From Bifidobacterium felsineum (GTDB lineage: Bacteria; Actinomycetota; Actinomycetes; Actinomycetales; Bifidobacteriaceae), in NCBI RefSeq assembly GCF_002802915.1, contig NZ_PEBJ01000001.1:806001-870000 (forward strand): a stretch of 64,000 bases of DNA. The letters are read 5' to 3'. Positions 57,910 through 64,000 of this stretch are shown here, piece by piece. The stretch's first letter is position 1. Every line of letters begins with the position of its first letter. The position numbers and the translations under genes are program-made. The notes beneath the pieces were generated by a model. The model was not told the origin of the DNA and did no database searches. It worked only from the letters and a program-made list of their open reading frames with translations.

Positions 57910-59346
57910 TCAGATGTGGTAGTAGAGCTCGTACTCGAGCGGGGTCGGGGTCAGGCGAGCCTGATCGATCTCGTCGCGCTTGAGGCCAATCCAGGTCTCG
58001 ATGAGATCGTCGGTGAAGACGTCGCCAGCGGTGAGGAAGTCGTGATCCTCTTCCAGGGCGTCCATGGCCTCAGACAGGGAGCTCGGAACCTGCTTGATGC
58101 CAGCGTGCTCTTCCGGCGGCAGCTCGTAGAGGTCCTTGTCGACCGGCTCCGGAGGCTCGATGTGGTTCAGAATGCCGTCCAGACCAGCCATCAGCTGAGC
58201 GGAGAAGGCGAGGAACGGGTTGCAGGACGGATCCGGAGCGCGGAACTCGATACGCTTTGCAGCCGGGGAGGTGCCAGCCAGCGGGATACGGATGGCTGCG
58301 GAACGGTTACGAGCGGAGTACACCAGGTTGACCGGAGCCTCGAAGCCCGGAACCAGACGGTGGTAGGAGTTCAGGGACGGGTTGGTGAAGGCCAGCACGG
58401 AGGAGGAGTGCTTGATCAGGCCGCCGATGTACCAGCGAGCCAGATCGGACAGGCCAGCGTAGCCCTTCTCATCGTAGAACAGCGGCTTGCCGTCCTTCCA
58501 CAGGGACTGGTGGCAGTGCATACCAGTGCCGTTGTCGCCAGCAATCGGCTTCGGCATGAAGGTTGCGGACTTACCGGCCAGAGCAGCGGTCTCGTGGACG
58601 ACGTACTTGTACTTCATCAGGTCGTCGCCTGCATGCTGCAGGGTGTTGAAGCGGTAGTTGATCTCCTGCTGACCAGCGCCGGCCACCTCGTGGTGGGAAC
58701 GCTCGAGGATCAGACCAACCTTCTGCAGGTTGGCGACCATGTCGTCGCGCAGATCCTGGGTGTGGTCAATCGGCGGAACCGGGAAGTAGCCGCGCTTGAC
58801 GCGGTTCTTGAAACCGATGTTCGGGGTGCCGTCTTCTTCAACGTCAACGCCGGAGTTCCACGGAGCTTCGATGGAGTCGACCTCGTAGAAGGAACGGTTC
58901 ATGCCGTTCTCGAAACGAACCTTGTCGAAGATGAAGAACTCAGCTTCAGGAGCGAAGGATGCGGTGTCGGCGATACCGGTGGACTTCAGGTAAGCTTCGG
59001 CCTTGCCGGCGACCTGACGAGGATCGCGGGAGTACGGCTCGTCGGTCAGCGGGTCGACGATGGAGAAGGCCACGTCGAGGGTCTTGTGCTTACGGAACGG
59101 ATCAACGAATGCGGTGGTGACATCCGGCACCAGCTTCATATCAGACTCGTTGATGGCCTGGAAGCCCTGGACGGAGGAACCATCGAACGGCATGCCGTCG
59201 GTGAAGGCGTCCTTCAGGAACTCGCTAGCCGGCACGGTGAAGTGCTGCTGAACGCCGATAAGATCGGTGAAACGGACGGAGACATACTCGATGCCTTCCT
59301 TATTGATAAGGGCCTCGGCGTCTTCCTTGGACTTGAGTTCGGTCAC
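57910..59346 (-). CDS. glnA: Glutamine synthetase type I
   Basis: Makes glutamine from glutamate, ammonia and ATP. The 478-residue length is that of GS I-beta. Visible are FDGSSVQGF, the metal-site EAEFFIF, the ATP-binding [16 protein letters not shown] and the adenylylation site [11 protein letters not shown] with Tyr407, which indicates control by GlnE. The start is GTG at 59344-59346 with AAAGGAG upstream. An imperfect dyad lies 24 bases before it (59370-59391). Confidence 0.96.
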   Translation of the reverse strand: MTELKSKEDAEALINKEGIEYVSVRFTDLIGVQQHFTVPASEFLKDAFTDGMPFDGSSVQGFQAINESDMKLVPDVTTAFVDPFRKHKTLDVAFSIVDPLTDEPYSRDPRQVAGKAEAYLKSTGIADTASFAPEAEFFIFDKVRFENGMNRSFYEVDSIEAPWNSGVDVEEDGTPNIGFKNRVKRGYFPVPPIDHTQDLRDDMVANLQKVGLILERSHHEVAGAGQQEINYRFNTLQHAGDDLMKYKYVVHETAALAGKSATFMPKPIAGDNGTGMHCHQSLWKDGKPLFYDEKGYAGLSDLARWYIGGLIKHSSSVLAFTNPSLNSYHRLVPGFEAPVNLVYSARNRSAAIRIPLAGTSPAAKRIEFRAPDPSCNPFLAFSAQLMAGLDGILNHIEPPEPVDKDLYELPPEEHAGIKQVPSSLSEAMDALEEDHDFLTAGDVFTDDLIETWIGLKRDEIDQARLTPTPLEYELYYHI

Positions 59347-59369
59347 GGGACCGCTCCTTTCGTGTGGAA

Positions 59370-59391
59370 TTTAACGATATCCATCGTAAAA
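59370..59391. promoter_or_regulatory. Candidate operator upstream of glnA
   Basis: TTTAACGAT and ATCGTAAAA are arms (8 of 9 complementary) around ATCC, and a further ATCGT follows at 59391. The site lies in the glnA leader or promoter region. Confidence 0.35.
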
Positions 59392-59547
59392 TCGTGCGTT
59401 TCGCAAGCTCGAAACTTGGGTTACGAGAATGTTTCGTACTGGTTGATGGCAATTCATAAACCGCGGAATTTCAAGGAATTGAATTTTTCGGAAGAGTGTG
59501 ATGGCGTGCTTACTTCGTCCGCAACGTGGACAGTTCGTGTATGCAAA

Positions 59548-59588
59548 AAGCCCGGTCCATTCATCTTCACCATGAATGGACCGGGCTT
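59548..59588 (-). terminator. Terminator of the DUF4191 gene
   Basis: The arms AAGCCCGGTCCATTCAT and ATGAATGGACCGGGCTT are perfectly complementary. On the minus strand a run of T follows. Confidence 0.9.
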
Positions 59589-59616
59589 GGTCAGTCGAAG
59601 ATCCGCTATAAATAAA

Positions 59617-60399
59617 TCAGCGGCCGCGCATCGCGCGACGGGAGACCTTCTGCGGATGGTAGGGGTCGATGCCCTTCGGGATGTTGTAGCCGGTCTTGGC
59701 CTGCAGCGTGCGCAGACGATCGTTCAGCGTGGACATCTCGGCCTTGGTCAGCAGGAAGCGACGACGCGGGTGGATCTTGGCGATCAACGCGTTCTTGTGA
59801 TTGGTCGGCTCGTAGCTCTTGGAGTGGGTCACCTTGTCGCGCAGCTTGTCCAGCGGCACCTGCTTGGGGCCGTGGCCCACAGGAATGCGGTAGACCGGAA
59901 TGGAGGAGCCAGCCGTGACACCCTTGATTTCGCGCTCCTGACGATCCATGGCCTTCATGATGCGGCCGTAGTCGCCTTCGCCGATCAGGTAGATGCCGTT
60001 CATCGAAGTGCCGCGCCAGATGGCGTCCTTGGTCTTCGGATCGATCCACACCGGCTCCTGCGGGAAGTCGAAACCGGCCTTGCTCATGTTGCTGAGCACG
60101 CCGATGGCGGCACCCGGCTTGCCATCGATCTGCTTGTAGCCCACGGCATCCGCGCGGCGGGTCAGCATCATCGTGGCGAACAGCAGACCCAGCATCACGG
60201 CGGTGATCATCAGGAAGATCCAAGTGAGCCAAGACCACTTGAAGATCAGGCCGATGATGATCATGACCACAACCGGCAGCAGGAAGGAGCCGGCCTCAAG
60301 CCACGGCAGAGCCTTGTCTTCCTTGGCCGTGTACTTGTAGATCTGGATAACCTGCTTGATTGTGCTTTGCTTCTTGGGCTTTGCTTCCTTGTCCGCCAT
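59617..60399 (-). CDS. DUF4191 family membrane protein
   Basis: 260-residue actinobacterial membrane protein. Two adjacent membrane helices (about 37-58 and 60-82) are followed by a long basic cytoplasmic part (NMSKAGFDFPQEPVWIDPKTKDAIWRG, KIHPRRRFLLTKAEMSTLNDRLRTL). This fits DUF4191. The ATG at 60397-60399 follows AAAGGAAAGAG; a GTG one codon earlier is possible. The function is unknown. It lies between glnA and lpd on the same strand, in the order common in bifidobacteria. Confidence 0.82.
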   Translation of the reverse strand: MADKEAKPKKQSTIKQVIQIYKYTAKEDKALPWLEAGSFLLPVVVMIIIGLIFKWSWLTWIFLMITAVMLGLLFATMMLTRRADAVGYKQIDGKPGAAIGVLSNMSKAGFDFPQEPVWIDPKTKDAIWRGTSMNGIYLIGEGDYGRIMKAMDRQEREIKGVTAGSSIPVYRIPVGHGPKQVPLDKLRDKVTHSKSYEPTNHKNALIAKIHPRRRFLLTKAEMSTLNDRLRTLQAKTGYNIPKGIDPYHPQKVSRRAMRGR

Positions 60400-60474
60400 C
60401 ACTCTTTCCTTTACTGCATGGTCTTCAAAACGAACACACTGGCAAACAACTGTATCAGGTGCGCTGGTCTGCGA

Positions 60475-61962
60475 TTATCGCGTGTGTAACGGGCGTCCGT
60501 CGGCCTTGAGCAGCGCCTCGCCCAGCGTCTCGCTGAACGTGGGATGAGGATGGATGAGGCGTGCGGCATCCGCGAGCGGCACATGATTGCCAACAAGCTG
60601 TTCGGCTTCGGCGATGATGTCTGAAGCCAGGGGAGAAACCATATGCACGCCAAGCACTCGTGGAGTATCGGGGTCGTCTTGACTACAGCCGGACACCACG
60701 GTCAGTGATCCGGCGGTGCCACGCATGAGCATACGGGCGTTGGCCATCATCGGGTACACGGTTTCCTTGACCTCAAGCAGGTCATCTCGCTCCTGCGCCT
60801 GATCCAACGTCAGCCCGACTGATGCGGCTTCAGGGGAGGAGAACACAACTTGCGGCACGGTCGCTTCGTCTACCGGTGCAACATGCAGACCGGCGATGGT
60901 CTCCGCAATGACCAGGCCCTGCTCAAAGGCGCGATGCGCCAGCGCATGGCCGACAGTGACGTCACCCACAGCCCAGACGCCGGGAACATCGGTTCTGCCG
61001 AACGCATCCGTGGCAACGAGCCCATTCCCGGTCAGAGACACGCCCCATGCCGGGTCAGTATTGGGATCACGGCCGATGGCGGCCAAGGCGATTTCACCCC
61101 AAACCTGCTGCTCGCCGTCAACGCCGTCGCGCGTGTAATGCACAGTGGCACCCAGGTTCGCGCCGACATCCACATGGGTCACAGCGGTATGGGTAATGAT
61201 ATTGACGCCGTGACGCTTGAGCTCGCGAGTCAGCGTGACTCCGGCACGACGATCCCAATTCGAGAGCACACGGTCTTTTCGAATCAGTAACGTGACGTTC
61301 GATCCGGCTGCATTCCACATCGAAGCGAATTCCAAGGCCACCGCGCCGGCTCCGATGACCACGGCTGAGGAGGGGAATTCGTTGAGCTCCAATGCCTGGG
61401 TGGAGTCAATCAGTGCCGCGGCAAATGGATTGTTCGGCAGCGGGCGAGGCTTGGCTCCAGTAGCGATAACGATATGGTTCGCCACCATGTCGATATTGGT
61501 GCCGGCCGGCTCCGGCACGTCCGCCTTATGGTAAACGGTTATGCCGTCCTGGCCGGGAGCAGGGGCCAGATGCACGGCATGCCTTCCGTCGGCATCGGTC
61601 TCGTCGGCCTTGAATGATGCGAGCGCGCGGAACACGGTAATGCCGCGATGTGCCAAAAGACCGGCGAGCCCGCGGACCATCGTGTCGACGATGCGCAGTT
61701 TGTAGTCGTGCAGTGTGCCGAAATCGATGCCATCGACTGTGGCGTTGACGCCAAGCTCGGCCGCCCGGTGCACGGTGTCGATGGTATGAGTGGCCGTGAT
61801 CAATGCTTTGGAAGGAATGCATCCGCGATTGAGACAGGTGCCGCCAACGGTGGCGTCGCGCTCGATCAAAGCGACCTTCAGCCCAAGTTCCGCTGCTCGC
61901 AACGCAGTGGAATATCCGCCAGGACCTGCGCCGATAATCGCTATATCGTATTGCTCGCTCAT
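60475..61962 (-). CDS. lpd: Dihydrolipoamide dehydrogenase-type pyridine nucleotide disulfide oxidoreductase
   Basis: 495-residue flavoprotein with the FAD motif IIGAGPGGYSTALRAAELG, the redox disulfide GGTCLNRGCIPSK, a second nucleotide-binding fold (VVIGAGAVALEFASMW) and the interface His-Pro-His-Pro-Thr near the C-terminus (IHPHPTFSETLGEAL). AAAGGAG precedes the ATG. No E1 or E2 2-oxoacid dehydrogenase genes lie nearby, and bifidobacteria are generally described as lacking a pyruvate dehydrogenase complex, so the physiological partner is unclear. Confidence 0.9.
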   Translation of the reverse strand: MSEQYDIAIIGAGPGGYSTALRAAELGLKVALIERDATVGGTCLNRGCIPSKALITATHTIDTVHRAAELGVNATVDGIDFGTLHDYKLRIVDTMVRGLAGLLAHRGITVFRALASFKADETDADGRHAVHLAPAPGQDGITVYHKADVPEPAGTNIDMVANHIVIATGAKPRPLPNNPFAAALIDSTQALELNEFPSSAVVIGAGAVALEFASMWNAAGSNVTLLIRKDRVLSNWDRRAGVTLTRELKRHGVNIITHTAVTHVDVGANLGATVHYTRDGVDGEQQVWGEIALAAIGRDPNTDPAWGVSLTGNGLVATDAFGRTDVPGVWAVGDVTVGHALAHRAFEQGLVIAETIAGLHVAPVDEATVPQVVFSSPEAASVGLTLDQAQERDDLLEVKETVYPMMANARMLMRGTAGSLTVVSGCSQDDPDTPRVLGVHMVSPLASDIIAEAEQLVGNHVPLADAARLIHPHPTFSETLGEALLKADGRPLHTR

Positions 61963-62023
61963 TATGCACTCCTTTGTTCGCGGCCGGTACCTATGCGAGC
62001 CGGACCATCATCCCCACCATATG

Positions 62024-62053
62024 ACTATGGCTCCCATCATAGGGAGCCATAGT
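62024..62053. terminator. Hairpin between DUF3043 and lpd genes
   Basis: ACTATGGCTCCC and GGGAGCCATAGT form a perfect 12-bp stem around ATCATA. No T-run is present. Confidence 0.6.
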
Positions 62054-62102
62054 GCAAAAGAGATACAACAAACGTTGCTGATCAATCAGTGAGAATCAAT
62101 GA

Positions 62103-62723
62103 TTAATCCTCCGGCCAGTGGCCGCGCTTGGCGTAGCGCGGCTTCGGCAAACGCCAGCGGCGCATCTGGATGGAGCGGCTCCATGCATAGGAGAAGGAGC
62201 GGGAGCCCTTGGCCACGGAAGCCTCGCCATACTTGGCGATGAGCTTGGCCTTGAGCTTGCGCCACATCAGCCACACATCAATGATGACGGCGATCAGGTA
62301 GCCGTACATCAGGGTCATCATGATGATGGAGGCCCAGGCGTTCTGCACTGCGGAAGTGACGAACATGGAGACAATCAGAATGGCGAATGCCACAGGAATG
62401 AACCATTCGCCCAGGTTGAAGCGGGCATCCACATAATCGCGGATGTAAATGCGCCAGGGCAAACGCTCGGACTTCGGCATATTGTTCAGATCGCCGCTCT
62501 GCATGGCTGCATACTCGCGGTTCTCGCGCTCGCGCATACGGGCCTTGGCTGCTTTGGCGCTGGCCTTGCGGTCGGCAGGGACCAGCGGACGGATGCCGGC
62601 GGCCTGTGCCTTCTTCATCTTCGGGGTCGGGCGGCCCTTACCAGCGGACGGATCGGTTTTCTTCTCTTCGGCCGGCTCCACTGGAGTCTGGGCCTCTTCC
62701 TTCTTGAACGGGTTCCATGTCAT
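62103..62723 (-). CDS. DUF3043 family membrane protein
   Basis: 206-residue protein with a basic, Lys/Ala/Pro-rich cytoplasmic N-terminus (MTWNPFKKEEAQTPVEP, TPKMKKAQAAGIRPLVP), the conserved core LPWRIYIRDYVDARFNLGEWFIPVA, two membrane helices (about 103-125 and 130-152) and a basic C-terminus. This is a typical actinobacterial DUF3043 protein of unknown function. TAACCT lies 6 bases before the ATG without a ribosome binding site, so it is probably leaderless. Confidence 0.85.
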   Translation of the reverse strand: MTWNPFKKEEAQTPVEPAEEKKTDPSAGKGRPTPKMKKAQAAGIRPLVPADRKASAKAAKARMRERENREYAAMQSGDLNNMPKSERLPWRIYIRDYVDARFNLGEWFIPVAFAILIVSMFVTSAVQNAWASIIMMTLMYGYLIAVIIDVWLMWRKLKAKLIAKYGEASVAKGSRSFSYAWSRSIQMRRWRLPKPRYAKRGHWPED

Positions 62724-62730
62724 GCTTTGA

Positions 62731-62771
62731 GGTTACGGTGACGTTCAGACACATGTTGTGTAGGCGTAACC
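62731..62771. promoter_or_regulatory. Nested inverted repeats in the divergent promoter region
   Basis: GGTTACG and CGTAACC enclose the second dyad ACACA/TGTGT (62749-62761). The outer arm overlaps the DUF3043 -10 box, and the site lies 35 bases before the dipeptidase start. Confidence 0.35.
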
Positions 62772-62805
62772 ATTGGTATAACGCCCTTATATATAAGGAG
62801 AACAC

Positions 62806-64000
62806 ATGGCGGAACTCACCGTGGACCAGGTGCGCGAGCGCGTCGAAGAAGACTGGAATCGCATTGTCGAACTGCTGAACCGGAAGATTGCTCTGCAATC
62901 TGTTTCCGCCAAAGGCATTACCGCCGAGCATATGAAGCGTTCGGCTGAGTTCGTAGCCGAGGAGCTCAAGCTGGTTGGTGTCGATGCCAAGGTGGTGCAG
63001 GCCACGAATGAGGACGGTACTCCGGGCGCTTGGGAGGTTATCGGCTCGCGTATCGTCGATCCGGGTGCTCCGACCGTTCTGCTGTACGCTCACCATGATG
63101 TGCAGCCGGTGCCGGACCCGGCTGAATGGAACACCGATCCGTTCGTAGGCACTGAAATTGATGGCCGACTCTACGGTCGCGGTTCCGCCGATGATGGCGG
63201 CGGCATTGCCATTCATTCTGGTGCGTTGAAGGCTTTGGGTGATGATTTGCCGGTGAATATCAAGGTCTTCATCGAAGGTGAGGAGGAGATGGGCTCGCCG
63301 AGCTTCATTCCGTTCATCACCGCGCACAAGGATGAATTCGATTCCGATGTGATCATCGTGGCCGATTCCGGCAACTGGTCCGCTGAGATCCCGTCCCTGA
63401 CCACCTCGCTTCGCGGCAACACGTGCGTGGACGTGACCGTGCGTGGCCTGAAGCATCCGGTGCACTCCGGCCAGTATGGTGGCCCGATCCTGGATTCCAA
63501 TACGCTGGCTGCCATGCTGATTGCCTCACTGTATGACGCCAATGGTGATATTGCCGTGCCGGGCATTGCCTCCGAGGAGCCGATTGGCGGCTTGCAGCAG
63601 GATGTTGATGAGGCTGGTGTGCGCGCCGACGCCGGTACGGTTGATGGCTATGTGCTCGCCGGTACTGGTTCGTTGGCATCCCGCTTGTGGACCAAACCAA
63701 GCCTGACGGTGATCGGCTTTGATGCTCACCCGGTGGAGGGCTCCTTCAATGTGATTGCCCCGGAGACCCGTTTCCGCTTGTCTCTGCGCACCGCACCGAA
63801 CCAGCGCCCTGAAGAGGCTCAGGATGCGCTGGCTGCATTCCTCATGGCCAATCCGCCATTTGGCGCCGAGGTTGAAGTGGCCAAGCTGGAGAACGGCATG
63901 GGTTGGGCTATGGACCCGAATGCTGAGGCCACCAAGGATGCGCTTCAAGCCATGGAAGAGGCGTTTGGTGTTGCTCCGATCAATCAAGGCCAGGGCGGTT
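62806..64000 (+). CDS. M20-family metallodipeptidase (3' end beyond window)
   Basis: Cytoplasmic zinc peptidase that splits dipeptides. The visible 398 residues include the metal ligands and catalytic residues of the M20 family: YAHHDVQPV, GRGSADDGGG (bridging Asp), EGEEEMGSP (general base Glu) and VADSGNW, followed by the dimerisation domain from about 205 (RGNTCVDVTVRGLKHPVHSGQYGG). AAGGAG precedes the ATG at 62806, and a CTTATATATAAG palindrome lies at 62787-62798. The frame is open to the window end. Confidence 0.9.
   Translation, partial: MAELTVDQVRERVEEDWNRIVELLNRKIALQSVSAKGITAEHMKRSAEFVAEELKLVGVDAKVVQATNEDGTPGAWEVIGSRIVDPGAPTVLLYAHHDVQPVPDPAEWNTDPFVGTEIDGRLYGRGSADDGGGIAIHSGALKALGDDLPVNIKVFIEGEEEMGSPSFIPFITAHKDEFDSDVIIVADSGNWSAEIPSLTTSLRGNTCVDVTVRGLKHPVHSGQYGGPILDSNTLAAMLIASLYDANGDIAVPGIASEEPIGGLQQDVDEAGVRADAGTVDGYVLAGTGSLASRLWTKPSLTVIGFDAHPVEGSFNVIAPETRFRLSLRTAPNQRPEEAQDALAAFLMANPPFGAEVEVAKLENGMGWAMDPNAEATKDALQAMEEAFGVAPINQGQGG

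Noticed and set aside
57916-60489. 857-codon open frame opposite glnA and DUF4191
   Set aside because: It is the complement of two well-supported genes, and its composition (Gly/Val/Leu/His-rich) is typical of shadow frames.

Overview
The window is chromosomal DNA from a high-GC Gram-positive bacterium, almost certainly Bifidobacterium and most likely B. longum. The evidence is the actinobacterial marker set (MtrA-MtrB-LpqB, DUF349, DUF3043, DUF4191, polyphosphate glucokinase, a GluABCD-type glutamate importer), an ABC fructose importer with the architecture of the B. longum fruEKFG operon, and a 895-residue NAD-dependent DNA ligase. Genus and species are inferred from gene content only. About 48 protein genes are present. 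I saw no tRNA, rRNA or CRISPR array.

Layout. 1-5.0 kb: a partial DUF349 gene divergent from hisS-aspS, then a YbaK-type tRNA deacylase. 5.2-8.7 kb: gluABCD. 8.8-13.9 kb: two secreted phosphate-releasing enzymes, a class A acid phosphatase and a phytase-like/5'-nucleotidase fusion, each preceded by a PHO-box-like 11-nt direct repeat. 14.0-22.4 kb: a DUF3516 helicase, rarA behind a perfect LexA-type box, and mtrA-mtrB-lpqB. 23-27.9 kb: fruEKFG behind four helically phased TGTTAT repeats. 28.2-32.8 kb: an MFS exporter, a 2-hydroxyacid dehydrogenase, a TM2 protein, YhbY and orphan small proteins. 32.9-36.2 kb: an FMN riboswitch, ribU and a fused EcfA-EcfA-EcfT protein, together a riboflavin uptake system. 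36.3-49 kb: cell-surface and unknown genes (GT2 glycosyltransferase, nitroreductase, glucokinase, aminotransferase, orphan ATPase, arylsulfotransferase-like protein, a polytopic membrane protein, an 1158-residue unknown). 49.1-53.2 kb: ligA and the Mrp/ApbC ATPase. 53.24-56.40 kb: an accessory patch. 56.4-64 kb: CDF cation transporter, glnA, DUF4191, lipoamide dehydrogenase, DUF3043 and an M20 dipeptidase cut by the window end.

The most unusual region is 53.24-56.40 kb. Three palindromic elements of about 168 bp, with 35-40 bp terminal inverted repeats, separate an ABC-F ATPase (antibiotic-resistance type by architecture, with an attenuator-like leader) from a PD-(D/E)XK-like nuclease protein. 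Both genes read into an element, in the same frame, and take their last codons and stop codon from its terminal repeat. The left arms of two elements also form intrinsic terminators. This looks like a MITE-like family that punctuates and possibly carries accessory cassettes.

Two other signals are strong. A 22-bp hairpin followed by a T-run holds the start codon of the acid phosphatase exactly in its apical loop and buries the ribosome binding site. Many genes also have a TANNNT -10 box only 6-8 nt before the start codon, which implies widespread leaderless mRNAs.
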